64,000 nt of DNA from Stictocephala bisonia (lineage: Eukaryota > Arthropoda > Insecta > Hemiptera > Membracidae), in assembly GCA_035578905.1 (NCBI GenBank), contig JAQJVL010000247.1, positions 1,226,379 to 1,290,378 of the forward strand, given 5' to 3'. The notes under the pieces were generated by a model that worked only from the letters and a program-made list of their open reading frames with translations, was not told the DNA's origin and did no database searches. A program made the translations under genes and the position numbers. Each line of letters begins with the position of its first letter. Position 1 is the first letter of the stretch. This document shows, one piece after another, positions 34,671-46,916 of this stretch.

Positions 34671-35390
34671 CACGTTGACTGCCAGCGTAGATAATTTGTT
34701 GTGTCATCCTGAGGCCACCGTAGTAAAACTGTATGTCCGCCTAACGCCATGAGGGCCACCGGTGGCCCACGACATACGTGCAGCTGTGCGCCATGTGGGC
34801 CACCGGTGGCCCTCGCGTCTTTTATAAATCAAACACAAATTGTAGCGCCATTTTTAATATTACGTAATTTTGAATGATATATTCTGAAAGCTCATAAAAT
34901 GTGCTACAAAACAGTCCTCTGGTTTTTGAATAAAGCAACCCTAAATACGTTTTTATATATTTGAACTAGTTTTTACGACATTTAGACAGACTAGTTTCTG
35001 TCAGAAAAAGAATCAATGTCACTTACTAAACACCTAACCTCAAAAGCTGATCAGTGCGCAGGAAGAAAATATAAAAATCATAACAAAACAGCTGAAACGT
35101 AATATCATATGGCATATGTAAAGTTTTGCCCCCACGCCATGAGGGCCACCGGTGTACCTCATCAATAACTTCACAAAATTGGGGCAAAAGACCGGATGTC
35201 GGCTATTTCTATACTCGGGGGGTCATCTCCGGTTGCATGGAACACAGAATTCGGAACAATGAATATTGAACTTTACCATAGAAACAGCTGTGGCGCCAGG
35301 CTGAAAACTAGTGAGGGCCACCGGTGGCCCTCATGGCGTGAGCTAAAATTGTTGTGTGGGCCACCGGTGGCCCTCATGGCAGTCAACGTG
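34671..35390. mobile_element. 720-bp TTAA-flanked MITE with palindromic sub-terminal repeats
   Basis: Exact TTAA duplications (34667-34670, 35391-35394). A perfect 14-bp inverted terminus CACGTTGACTGCCA lies at both ends. Inside are four perfect copies of the 16-bp palindrome GGGCCACCGGTGGCCC (34753-34768, 34797-34812, 35315-35330, 35358-35373), one broken copy (35143-35158) and a half-site near 34712. Three of the copies are next to 'gccatgag' or its complement. The TTAA target and terminal structure indicate a piggyBac-mobilised non-autonomous element. The palindromes are likely transposase or host-factor binding sites (inference). Confidence 0.9.
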
Positions 35391-35703
35391 TTAATGTTGT
35401 GCATCCTACTATCATGTTTCTATATATAATCCCACCTTTGTCGCAAGTTTATTTAAAAATCATGCTGACTGAAAAAATCGTCATTTCCTTGGTAGTGTTT
35501 CAAAACAACTAATAAATCAAATCAATATCAAAAAACAAATGTTGGATTTTCATAAAGCACAGTGAATGGAAAAAACAATAACTAACGTGCCACAATGCAT
35601 ACAGTTCACCTCAAACCAGCTCCAGTTTATTTCATAAGGGCATATTTAATACTTTTTATGTCATTGAAACTACATGAAATAAAATAACTAGGAGGTAGTT
35701 TGG

Positions 35704-35782
35704 ATGGGCTGGTGGCTGAGCAGTCTAAAGTGTAAGTAGCTTATGTTAGAAATAGTAAAGGTCTGAATCCTGGGCTGAACTG
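35704..35782 (+). repeat. tRNA-derived SINE head (Leu/Ser-like)
   Basis: ggctggtggctgagcagtct (A-box region) and ggtctgaatcc (B box, 35760-35770) resemble a tRNA with a long variable arm. Acceptor and anticodon stems are imperfect, so this is read as a SINE relic. Confidence 0.5.
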
Positions 35783-35859
35783 GAAGTACTTATCAATATT
35801 TTTTATCTTGTACTAAATTGGTTTTCTTCCTTACACTGTCTGAATAAGTTTTCCCCATA

Positions 35860-37225
35860 GATCAATACTCTTAATGAACTGTAAGGTCCTTTTTAAGAAC
35901 ACTTCTGAGAGTGTTGATGTGAGGGGTATAGGCCAATAGTCGGTACACAGTTTGTTCTCTCTTTTCTTTTTTTAAGATAGGTCTCACTACTGCATACTTC
36001 AGTGTATCTGGAAGTATGCCTAACTGAAAGGAGGTTTTTATAAGGTGCGTTAGTAGTTCACAAACCAAGTCTCATACTTGCCTTAATAGCCAGGGAGAAA
36101 TATCACCTAACTCTGACGAGACCTTTGGCTTGAAGGACATTATTTCTTGTTTCACCTCTTCAACAATTGTTTAAAAGGAAACAGTGAGTACTGACAAGAG
36201 TCATTTGGGGAGACATTTTGGATTGTTATTCGCTACATTTAGTCCTAAGGTCAAATTAAACTTGTTAAAGAAATTTGCTACGACAGCAAAATCTTTGACC
36301 AGCCTGTGTCCTTCATACGCTTGTGAAAAATTTCTAGGCTGAAATTATTTGAAGGCCACTGCTCATTTACAATTTCCCAGATATCCTTAGCTTTGTAGAA
36401 GATGCATCAATCTTGTTAAGAACAGTGTTAGATTTCATTTCTTTAATTACCTTCTTGTATTCACACTTTAGTGAATACAAGAATAATTTTGTACAGACAC
36501 TTTAATTTCAAATATTCTAAGCGGAGAGGATGTGATGAAAGACGATATTAGGAATGCAATTACAATGCTTGAATAGTCTTAGTTCAATAATTTGTAGTTT
36601 TAGATTAGGTTTCAGAATAGACTTTTTTGCTGTCACAGATATGCATATTAAAGGAAAATATATATCAAAATAATATCTTAAGAGGCCATTGAATGCATAA
36701 AATTTCTTGTTGAAATCCAGTAGTTGATGTATTTTACTATAGGATTCACTATATAGATTCTAATGAAAAACATTGATATTTTGGATAGATCATTTCCGGT
36801 TAAACTTATATAGAGATTAGGCTATCTGCTATCTATGTACAAATGTGGTCAGTGCATGGTGATCCGATAATGCAACCACAACGACCGTACTGTTTATCAT
36901 TTGTTCAGAGATGTTAGGGAAAATGTTGTCTAGTATTGATTTGGAGTTTTAAAATTCTCTTGTATAATTAAAGATTGCTTGGTGTAAACCAAAACATGAC
37001 ATATGGATGAATTTCCTGCCATGTAGGATATTCTTTAAGACATCGATGTTGAAGTCCCCAAGAACAACTGTATTGATTGAACTATTAAAGTTGGGTCAAG
37101 ACGGTACCCAATATATACCCAGTGCCGATACCTTGGTGTATTCAGGTACGTATAAGCTATCAAACCGCACGGATTTGTGTTCCGAAACACAAACAATGTT
37201 ACGGCTCTCAACATGAATATGTATT
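35860..37225 (-). pseudogene. LINE relic: endonuclease and start of RT
   Basis: Read leftwards. Around 37220-37010: VCVSEHKSVRFDSLYVPEYT, then NTVVLGDFNIDVLKNILHGR, the GDFN motif of the apurinic-type endonuclease. Around 36960-36830: a SDHHA-type motif (VVVALSDHHA), the end of the endonuclease domain. Around 36500-36200: linker. Around 36068-35871: ELLTHLIKTSFQLGILPDTL, then KYAVVRPILKK, the start of RT. Many stops and shifts. YxDD is not reached. It belongs to a Jockey/I-type non-LTR element. Confidence 0.8.
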
Positions 37226-37963
37226 TGAAGTAAGTCAATATTAGGCCTCAGGCCTCGTATGTTTTAATGAATGGTTTTAATACATTTATTTATTTTAATT
37301 TAAGGAGGGTTAGGTCAAGCCCTTGGCTCCTGGTCCAGAACCTCCCCCCTCTCCTACACAATTATGTTTAAATGAAAATTGGTCCAAATTACACCATCCA
37401 CTGCCGGACCAGGTATGGGTTTGTTTTTCAAATTTTTTTTATTGCCAATGGAGTAACACTTTATATTTTTAGATTTGAATTAAAGAACACAATTTTTTTT
37501 CTAGTGTTATACTGTGAGGATGGCACTGGGCATGCTTCTTTTATATGTTTTCCAATATCATTTCTACCTTAAACCTGCCCTAAACCCAATGTTAGGCAAA
37601 TTCAAGGGGTTTGCCAACTCACTCAGGAGTGCCACATTCACAATAAGGTCAGCAGTGCTTATCCCCCTCCCCCGTGTGTAAGTGCACACCATACCTCGTG
37701 AAATAGTGGCTGTAAGTTTTCAAGAGAAACAAATCCAAAAAATGTGTAATGATCTATGGAGGTCATTATTAAATGTTGAAATCATATTATTCAGACTTGG
37801 TAAGTTGAAACGCTTGGAAATACCTACTATGATTATATCTGTGTTAGAAATTATTTAAAGCTTATTCACAAGTAGATTAGCCCATCACAGAGGTCGGAGA
37901 AATTATTTGTACCAGATAGTACAATTACAGTCTTTTTTAATCTCTCAGGAATACTCCTGCCGG
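37226..37963. other. Intergenic DNA
   Basis: No supported gene. It may contain further 5' LINE sequence at its left edge. The last 8 bases (cctgccgg) are the hAT target duplication. Confidence 0.45.
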
Positions 37964-40096
37964 CAGGGCCGCCCAGAGGGGGGGGGCAAAAGGGGCAAAT
38001 TGCCCCGGGGCCACACAGACTTAGTTCACAGGGGGGCCACATTTCATGCAACAAAAAAGAAAATACTTAATAATCTACTAGATAAGAAACGATTCAGGCC
38101 TGTATCAAAATATCAAAAGTGATATTAGGCCAGATAAGTATTCCAGTTTTGGTTTTAAAACGTTTAAAACTAAACCATTTGTTTTATAGCAACCAGGGAG
38201 CCTTTTGGAGCAAGTTGTACACTGGTCTTTGAAGTTTGTCAGCAGTCGACATAGTGGTGTGACAGCGGTGTGTGAACAGTTGTTTTGTTTGCGAACAAGT
38301 GTAAAGTCATGCAACTTGTGAACACACCAAAATATAAATTCCAGTTTGCGAACATATAAATCTACTTGAGTGGTGTGGACAGTGGGCCACCTCTATGAGA
38401 TGTCCTGTTTTCGTACACTATTTATATAAAACATGCCAAAAGACCCACTAACTTTACATTTGTATTACTCAAAACTCCTTTTTTGGACGTGTTTAATACA
38501 AGGTGGAGAAGAACGTTTCTGTATGTTTTATTTTTTAACTTCAATTTCAAAAGTATACTACTTCAAACAAAATTGTTATAGGCCTACTTGTCCTAAATTC
38601 AACTCTATCTTGGCTTTTATTGGTAGGAAAATCAATCGCTTGGTCACGTTATTATCCTTACAAAATCATTAGTTATGATATATTACTACTGTATTATAAA
38701 CTTAAGATAATACAGCAATTGCGAATTGATTTGTATTTGTAGTGGTTTGTTGATTAAGCTTTTATCCTTATTTTGTATTTTTCACAAATTCTGTTTATGT
38801 AGATAAATAATCTTCATTTAGTGTTTCGAAAATCCCTTGACTCATCGTAGCAAAATAATAGATCTGTATAATGTGAAAACGAGTGATCAGTAACCTGCGG
38901 CCTAAAGTATGCAAATTAATAAATAGTAATAAAAAAAGTGGAAGCCTAAGAACAACACAATTAAATAAGCAAACAAAATTAAAGTAAAAAGATTTTAAAA
39001 AGGTCGAAAAATCTTTATGAGAAAAGATTCTTACAAACTTGGTTTCAAAGCTGGTAGTAGGCGGCGACACTCCGTTCGAACGTGGTAACGTTGCACTCTT
39101 TCCCGGCACTGATCAGCTAATTTTTCAATATATGCACTAAATTTAAGAAATAGTAGTCATATTTCAGTAGTAACTGTGTTTTTCACCCCAAAAAACCCGC
39201 AGGCAAAATATACAATGTTGTAACAACGTGGCTGGAAGAGTTCAATTAATTGTCATGAAGGGTAGGTAGATCGGGGACATCGTCAATCATTAGTCTGTTT
39301 GTTTACTGTCATCCAGTAAAGAAATATTTTGTTATTGTTGTATTTTATAGAGTGATATTTCTGTTAATGCATTCTTTTGGACATCCTAGTAAACTACTAT
39401 AGTTATCAATTAATTTAATTTGCTATGATTCACATTCCATTTCCTGATTTTGAGAGAACTAAAAGCTAAAGTTTAGGCCCAGTAATTTATGGTAACGTTT
39501 TATTGAAATCAATAAAAATATAATATAAATGTTTCAATATAGTATTGTAATATACTGCAAAGTAAATGATATACTTTTACAGTTTAAAAAGAATAAATTA
39601 ACGATGAAACCACTAAATTGCAGTAGATTTCTGGGTACTTAAATCTGGTAAATATGCATACAACAACATCAACGCTCGCTTACCGGATGTGCAACAATAT
39701 TTGTGTATGATGCATTACATTCAACTTGCCCTACGCTATCGCGGAAGGAATTGCGTGGCATAATCTTGTCTAAAAATTATAATTTCGTTACGTTCTGTAC
39801 TATCCGGATTCACCTTCCATCATATTTAACCGGTTAACCGGAGCTTACAGTAGATGAATTTTTTTACTTTCTCTCTACTGTAATGTTTCCTTTGACATTT
39901 TAAATTTACTAGTTATTATGACATGGATGTTCGTACAGACATTTTACCAAAATATTATGCCATAGGTCTTAATGAAAAGAGGAGCTCTTAAGTACACTGT
40001 TAATAGATAAAACAGCTTCATCATTGTTCAGATTTGTACAACTCCTTTTGAATAATATTTATTTTGTGACATTTAACTTGTTGTAACACTTTTATT

Positions 40097-40181
40097 GTCT
40101 GGTTTAATTTACCCTGAAACTGTAACAGGAACAGGGAATTGTCTGGTTTAATTTACCCTGAAACTGTAACAGGAACAGGGG
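40097..40181. repeat. Two tandem copies of a ~44-bp unit
   Basis: tgtctggtttaatttaccct followed by gaaactgtaacaggaacagg occurs twice in a row with no substitutions visible. It lies inside the hAT element. Confidence 0.9.
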
Positions 40182-40440
40182 TGTATTCTAACCTTCCTCA
40201 GTAGAGTAGCTCTTGATTAAAAACCATTTATGCCCACATACAGGTTGTTCCCAAACAAATAGCATAATTGATTAATGTTGTCATTCATTAACATAACAAA
40301 ATCTACGACCAATCAAAATAGTTTTCATAATGTTTTACTGTCACTGACAAACGAGTAAGCCATTTATATTTTTGACAATCATTAATACAGTATTTATTTA
40401 TTGTTTGTTGCGTGATAAGTGAAATTAACTAAGATTGAAC

Positions 40441-40535
40441 CACTCACTGTACGTGTATTGTTGAGCGGGAGGGTCAATACCACTGTTCGTGAATGAGTAT
40501 GTGGGTGTGTCAATACCACTGTCACTCTACGGACG
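40441..40535. repeat. Decayed 36-bp minisatellite (third locus)
   Basis: About 2.5 copies: cactgtacgtgtattgttga, gcgggagggtcaataccact, then gttcgtgaatgagtatgtgg. Clearly related to the arrays at 8765 and 12196. Inside the hAT element. Confidence 0.8.
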
Positions 40536-41464
40536 TATACACTGTGATGTACATCAATGATATAGGGTCCAATTTGACAGACATAAATTTTACTGTGTTT
40601 TATCATTGATTATATAAACCTACAATAGATAAACCATCTAATAGGAATATTTGTGGCAGTAATTTTGTTAGTTTGTGTGGCCCACAACCACAGCTGGTTT
40701 GAATTGCATTACATTTACATGGGACTACACTAGCGCTCCACAACGGACCACAAAAACAGCTGTTAATTTGAGACTCAAAATTTAACATTGGATGGGAAAT
40801 CTATTTGTGTATAAAATCAATGGTTTTATGCTGTATGCGATCTACAACCTGTTTTGAAAACAATAACATAACCTCAACTCTGTCTGTTTTTAAAGCACTA
40901 GATGTTCGCACTCGCCAAATTATTTTACTTCCTAAACATTCGGCCACTCTCAGTCTAAACTTGCTCTTTAGCTAGCGAAGCCAAGTGGCCTATACAAATT
41001 TACTGGCCCCTCCCTCCCTCACCCACAGCTAATATCATTGGCGAGGATGGCTCCTCAACTGGCAATCGAAGATTGCAGAAGAGCCGCTGCGCCCAACTAT
41101 GCAACTGACTGTGGCATTGCTTGGTTTGTTATTATTTATTTAATATTAAAGAATAGTAGTTTTGTTATAAGAGATTGATGTTATTGTAGCGGTACTACGG
41201 AAATGTTTAAAAAGTATATGATAATTAGAGAAAAACTTACTGGAGCTTCGCAGCTAGCCCTGAGAAAACGTCCATGAACAAGAATCTTAATTACAATAGT
41301 AATCTAACGAAAGAGATGGTAAGAATATTGTAAAATGTGCTAAAAGTAAAATATCAATTATAGTATATTTGACAATCAGAGTAATTAAATTTATTTTGAA
41401 GTGAAGGAAGGGGCCACATGGTAAACTTTGCCCCGGGGCCACCAAAAGTCTCTGGGCGGCCCTG

Positions 41465-41925
41465 CCTGCCGGCATACAAAACATTCTGCAATGTAGCGTT
41501 AGGTTTTACAATTCCACTAACACTGTATTTTGTTTTAAGGTGAATATTAAGTAAAGAACTTAAATTTTCATCTTTTGAAGTTATACTTCTTTGCGCCCGT
41601 TAGACACTTTGGGATGGGATGTTGGTCGAGAAACCGCGTCATGCTGAAAAGTAAGAACAAATTTTTAAGAACTATCGATTAATCGATTGTTAATCGAAGA
41701 AATTACTGATAATGATAATATAGGTGTATAATATAATAATGAAGTCACGTATAATATATTGAAGATAAATATATTGAAAAATGTCTTATATTTCATTTAT
41801 ATATCCTGTCTGTTTGTGTGCGTGAGTTGGTGTATGAGAATGGCCAAAGAAGTATAACTTCCACCGTGTGGTCCGACGCACACCCAATTTTTTATTGTAT
41901 TATCCATGCTATGTTTTATTTTATC
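41465..41925. other. Intergenic DNA
   Basis: Nothing supported beyond the hAT target duplication at the left edge. Confidence 0.4.
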
Positions 41926-42065
41926 ATTTTCCTGATGTTTGCCAACAATTTGCCCCTGAGTGTACAATCTCCTCATATTTGTTTATTTACTAACGATGCC
42001 TCCATTATAGTGTCCACTCCTTGTCTAGTTCACTTCAGATGTTTGGGACTCTTCCCATTTTTTCA
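41926..42065 (+). pseudogene. Short LINE RT fragment (palm motif)
   Basis: Plus-strand reading NNLPLSVQSPHICLFTNDAS followed by IIVST matches the 'INDLPxxxx...LFADDTSLIVS' block of Jockey-type RT, with FADD changed to FTND. The flanks lack other RT motifs. Confidence 0.6.
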
Positions 42066-42289
42066 TGCATCTGGAAGATAATCCAGTGCTATGAAGCAGA
42101 GTGCATCAGCTTTTGTACCAAGGATAATAAATATTGAAAATGCATACTATTTATTAACAAAGGGAAATGTGCTAAAAAGCACTGACACGATCAGATGATC
42201 CAACATGAAGTAGAAAGATGTATGGAAGTAAAGCAAGAGAAATGAAGTAAATGAAGTGAAAATTTGTGAAGTCATCCATAAGAACCCTA

Positions 42290-42935
42290 GGTCTATGGTA
42301 GACTATCTGTGGAGGCCCTAAACTGGTGGCCAACAACTTGATGTGGTCCCACTTAGATTGCTTTGCAACATCTCCCTCGCCACGGAGCGTACGAAGTCAC
42401 CAACGGTAGGAAGGCCAGTTTGTGCCACAATTTCAAATGAACCAGGGCAGGTCCGTGGCCCGTCACAGGATGACTCCAGATTTTTGTTGGTGGGGGAGGC
42501 TTAGATTGTAACAGGTAGGTGTTTGGAACATAGCATTATCTACATACAGAGAGAGTGACCCAGGGGAACACTGGCATGTCATTGGGGTACCACAGGTAAA
42601 GGATAGGTCCAAGCACTGAACCCTGTGGCACCAGCAGCTTCCAGACATTGGGTTGAAATTACTGCACCAACAGAAACCACGAAGTGTCAATCAGCGAGGT
42701 AGAACCACAATAGAAGCTCCATATTCCTAGGAAAGTGCCTATAAGCCAGCTTGTGGTGGAGCTCCTTGTGCCAGACTTTGTCAAAAGCTTTGCTGAAATC
42801 AAGAAAAAAGCCGAAGTATGAAGCCTGTTTGTAGTATCCACAAGTGACGTCACCACCCTGAAGAGTTGAAGATCAGTCGAGTGACCTCTCCTGAAACTAC
42901 TCTTATTCTTACTTATGAAACGCCGACACAACGTT
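42290..42935 (-). pseudogene. LINE RT relic with decayed catalytic motif
   Basis: Read leftwards: SSFRRGHSTDLQLFRVVTSL, NRLHTSAFFLISAKLLTKSG (fingers/palm, 'LDFSKAFDKV' degraded), then in another frame LVPQGSVLGPILYLWYPNDM and LSLYVDNAMF, which corresponds to the YADD box changed to YVDN. Further left (42290-42450) a continuing but broken C-terminal part can be read. At least two frameshifts. Confidence 0.8.
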
Positions 42936-43203
42936 GCTCGTATTTTAAGGCGTATATGAATGATGATATGAGTGTAGTCTGGTTACTAACTGAGTTCAGC
43001 TTTTCCTCAGAAAGGGCAATTTATTGGTAGCCCAACAGCCAGGGCAACTAAGGGACCTACAGCATTACGTGGTAGTGTTGGTCTGTTTTCAGCTAACTGA
43101 CAAGTCTGACACTCAGTTCTCTTCCCTACACAACATTCGAACCTTGACTACCATCCAACATTGACACCCCAGACTTCTCTAGTAGTGTCCACATTGATGG
43201 CAA
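42912..43203 (+). repeat. Dispersed repeat R1 copy
   Basis: Starts cgccgacacaacgttgctcg and follows the consensus to gtccacattgatggcaa, where it is cut by the GC-rich block at 43206. Landmarks: ttcctcagaaagggcaattt, cagccagggcaactaaggga, acaccccagacttctctag. Confidence 0.85.
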
Positions 43204-43205
43204 TT

Positions 43206-43595
43206 GTAACGCGGGGCCCATATTCCCGAGTCTTGTTACAAGAAGAGGGGGATGGTGTGGTCAGCTTCCTCAGGCAGTGAGGAGTTATTCGAGATGCTTG
43301 GACGTCCAGCCTAGCGGAGGTGTGAACCGCGAGGAGCTGTGACCTTCGATTTGGGTGTTTACAGTTATATAGACGGGATTGGGAGGGGTCGAGTGTCTGT
43401 GTGTGTGAGTGGTCAGACGTACAGCCAGCGCTGCGAATAGAATTAAGCTTTCCCTAATGCCGGCCGAACCACCTTAACTAATTCCTGTTTAATACATCTG
43501 TATGTAAATTAAAAGTTTGTTTTTTCAGAAGTGTACTACTGACTATATTGATTATGATAATTTAAGTGTAAATATTCCAGCGACAAGTAGTGTTA
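43206..43595. mobile_element. Possible solo LTR
   Basis: The block begins tgtaacgcggggcccatatt and ends near agtgttataca, so it is TG..CA-bounded, GC-rich on the left and with aattaaaag in the AT-rich right part. Typical of insect Gypsy LTRs in overall appearance. It interrupts an R1 repeat. No convincing target duplication or internal retroviral-type sequence is visible; tentative. Confidence 0.3.
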
Positions 43596-43730
43596 TACAA
43601 TGCCAGTGTATAACGCAAAATAAAACTTAATATGAAGAGAAAATTACTAAACTTTATAGTTGTAAATCTTACCATACTGATTAGCTAATAATATAATATG
43701 ATTTCACATTGTTATTTATTCGTAGTCACT

Positions 43731-43737
<7 letters not shown>

Positions 43738-43772
<35 letters not shown>
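43738..43772. repeat. (TA)n microsatellite
   Basis: About 16 TA dinucleotides. A second short (TA) run lies at 53983-54002 in TRABID intron 1. Confidence 0.95.
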
Positions 43773-43774
<2 letters not shown>

Positions 43775-43959
43775 GTACTGCTTTGCATGCATTAACTAAC
43801 ACCTAATGAGGTTGTTATGTACACTCCCTGATACACTCAAGTATGGTGATTTATCTTTCTCCGAGGCCAAAGATAAGTGTAAACTACTTGCAGCTTATTT
43901 TTCGTTTGTTTTTTTCACCATTTTCGCATCCTAGCTGTGACTACAATTTCGATACTTCC

Positions 43960-45463
43960 TTCTGCTTGAGTGAAATATCTTTTGCTGTGAAGGATTTATT
44001 CGAGGCACTTTGGTTAGCTTGATGTCTAAGGGGCCCTGATCTCATTCCGGTGAGTGTTCTTAAGTACTGCAGAACATTGCTGTGTGAACCTCTCCAGTTT
44101 TTGTTCAATAAGTCTCTTCTGAATGGAATCTTCCCTGATGTTCTCAAGCTGGGTTATGTGGTTCCAGTTTATAAGGCGGGATCTAAGGAGGACGTCACTA
44201 ACTATCGACCAATTGTGATTCAGGCGTCTGTTGTCAAGGTTTTGAGGGGTTGATTGTGAAGAGACTTGGCCATCTGTTTCGCAACGTCATTTCTTCTAAG
44301 CAGCATGGTTTTTCTAGAGGCAGGTCTACGAGCACTAATCTTGTTATATTGGAGACAAAGATTGTTGATGCCATTAGCAATCGTAAACAACTTGATGATA
44401 TTTATCTTGACTTTTCGAAGGCTTTTGACAGGGTAAGCCACAGTCATCTCTTAGCCAAATTAGAGGCATATAGTATCATGGGGAAATTCCTGAAATGGAT
44501 AAGAGATTGATGGTAAAATATTTCGGCTATTTTTCTTCTCAGTTCACTGCTACATCTGGGGTGCCTCAGGGTTCACACTTGGGACAACTTCTTTTTAACA
44601 TACTTGTTAATGATATTGTTGAAGTTATTACGGCTGATTGTCTTCTTTTCGCTGATGATATTAAGTTGTATGGTAGAATTGAAAATAATGTGGATTGCTT
44701 GGTACTTCAGGATAGCCTCGAGGCTGTTGAGCGTTGGAGCAAATAAAATGATAAGAAGCTCAATGTTAATAAACGCTCCTGCATCACTTTCAGCAGAGTT
44801 AAGTATCCAATCATTTTTGTCTACAGGCTTGGTGATGTGCCACTATTAAGGTGTAATTCAGTCCGTGATCTTGGTGTGACCCTTTATAGGGATTTGATCC
44901 CACACACTCATATCAATGCTCTCTGTGCCAGGGCTTCAAGATCACGCGGAGTTCTTACTCGTTTCTCCAGAGAGTTCAACAACCCTTTTACGATTATCGC
45001 ACTATATTGCTCACTTGTTCATCCTCTTCTTGAGTATAACTGTATCATGTGGTCCCCTCATCAAGTCACTCTGGTGCGGCAAGTCCAGGCTGTCCAAAAG
45101 AAATTCATTCGTCTAATTGGTTGTAGACTGGGTTATGCCTACAATGATGTACCACTGAGGGTGCTCGAGGGGATGGCAGGACTTCACTCTCTGGAGACGA
45201 GACGGAGTATCCAGGGGATTATGTTCCTGTTCAAAATTGTTACTGGTGCCATAGACTCGCCTGAGATCCTGCGTGGTGTTTATTTTCGCTGCCCCGTGAG
45301 AACTAGGTCCAGTGATTTATTTGGTCGACGACATGTGGAATCGAACTATGAAGCAAACAGTACACTTGTAAGACTTCAGCAAATTGGGAACATTGTGTCT
45401 CCTTATGAGGACTTTTTTCAGATAGTGCTACGAAAGTTAATAATAAGGCTCTTTATGCTCTGA
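43960..45463 (+). pseudogene. LINE ORF2 relic: RT core to C-terminus
   Basis: Plus-strand non-LTR retrotransposon, 5'-truncated. Order: VLKYCRTLLCEPLQFLFNKS, GYVVPVYKAGSKEDVTNYRP (44050-44250); frameshift; SSKQHGFSRGRSTSTNL and DDIYLDFSKAFDRVSH (44250-44510); frameshift; TATSGVPQGSHLGQLLFN and DCLLFADDIKLYG (44495-44743) with an intact FADD box; in-frame stop TAA at 44744; then KLNVNKRSC and a C-terminal 'thumb' HINALCARASRSRGVLTRFS, YCSLVHPLLEYNCIMWSPH (to 45463). Jockey-like architecture. Two frameshifts and a stop make it inactive. It is the youngest-looking LINE in the window. Confidence 0.9.
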
Positions 45464-46018
45464 TATGAAATTTAATTTGTTATTATTGTTAGATCGTTAT
45501 AGTTATCAGCGCTATTATGATTGATTCTATGTAGTTTATTTAATTTCAATGTTAACTAGTATAAATTTGTCTTCTGTCATGTGATTTTTCGTTCTTTAAT
45601 TATAGCAATGGCCATAACATGTAGTATTATATGTAATTGATTGTAATGCCATTGTTAACTTAGTACAGTTTGCTTCTATACAATCTATCATCATTGTTAT
45701 TGTATTGGTTAGTTGTATATTGTTATAATTTCTCGTTCTTATCTGTAGTTACTGCCATCAAATGTAAATGGATTGTATATATGATACATTGGGTTTCCAG
45801 TTGAAATAAATAAATGTCTTATTTGTGGTTTTCGTATTACAGTATTATTATATAGATATTAATTATTAGTTTGTATTGTTACTTTAAGTTAGTTGCATAG
45901 TGGGAAGTATTGTTTTAAATAGTTACCTTATCCACATAACTTTAAATAATAAATATTTATGTAAAGTAATAATTAATTGTGAAATGGCCTTGCCGCTGCA
46001 ATGCAATAAATAAATAGA
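45464..46018 (+). repeat. LINE 3' UTR and A-rich tails
   Basis: AT-rich sequence following ORF2 ends in ttgaaataaataaatg (45803-45818). A second similar tail, gcaatgcaataaataaatag, ends at 46017. Such (AATA)n tails are typical 3' ends of Jockey-type LINEs. Two tails suggest two overlapping or nested insertions. Confidence 0.5.
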
Positions 46019-46699
46019 CTTGTTTTAAATATTCATTGGATACTATACATATGTTGTTTTGTCCCCGTAATCTAAAAGGCTGTAATTGGACAGTTAAAAT
46101 GGCTGTTCCTCTCGTGACGTAATGTTTTCCCTATAGTAATGTTTAGGTCAAACATAAATTTCTCCTATAATGTATAATTTTTGGTAATTCCCAAATTTTG
46201 ATGTTTAGTTAGGATAGTTAATAAATTACTCTAGTAAATATCACGTGTTGTGTTTGCTAATTGTATTTGATGTATCAAAATCTTGAAGGTGAAAAGAGGT
46301 GAGGTGGTTTTTCATTCAACTTTTTATTCAACAGTGTTATGTGCTAGAAATTTATACATTTAACCACTTTTAAATTACTTAAGCTGGTATCCAGTATTAA
46401 TCTAGTGTTTAATAAGTATGTCATTCGTGAATTATTATGTAGGTAATGTTGGTTATCAACCTCATTTTCTTATCAAGGCTAGGCATACAATAGTAAACAT
46501 GTCATGGCTAGGTTTGCATTTTAATACAGGCCTAGGCCTAATTATGAAATGAAATAAACACCTTTATTGTCATGGGGGCCAGGTATTGATTGTAAAGTAA
46601 ATTACGCATTGATGTATTCTGATGAGAGTATACATCAAGGATTAGGTTAAGCTAGCCTACATTAGGTTTTTTTTTAGGTAGGCCCAAGTAAAAAGAGTT
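46019..46699. other. Intergenic DNA
   Basis: No gene supported. Confidence 0.4.
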
Positions 46700-46916
46700 T
46701 CTTGGGCTAAAGAAAATGTTTGGTAACTATGCACTTTCTTGCTACCAAACAAATTTGGAACATTTTGTTTGAAATGGGTCTAGAATTGGCTGTATTTTCA
46801 CGAGATATGTTTTTTTTTCCTCGGAAAAAGCGTATTTTACCGAAAAATTCGAAAAACCCAATGTCACAACTTTTAGTATTTTTGTCATATTTCCGTTAAT
46901 TTAAATAGTATTTTAA

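Larger units (their letters stand above)
37964..41464. mobile_element. 3.5-kb hAT-superfamily element
   Basis: Perfect 8-bp target duplication cctgccgg at 37956-37963 and 41465-41472. Perfect 15-bp inverted termini CAGGGCCGCCCAGAG at both ends, then G-rich (left) and tggcccc-type (right) sub-terminal sequence; ttgccccggggcc occurs in both arms. CAGGG ends and 8-bp duplications are diagnostic of hAT elements. No hAT transposase domain is recognisable inside, so it is non-autonomous or badly decayed. It contains a 42-bp tandem duplication and a decayed 36-bp minisatellite. Confidence 0.93.

Noticed and set aside
35196..35429. 77-codon frame with a hydrophobic end
   Set aside because: Lies across the TTAA MITE and its palindromes; no homology or splice evidence.
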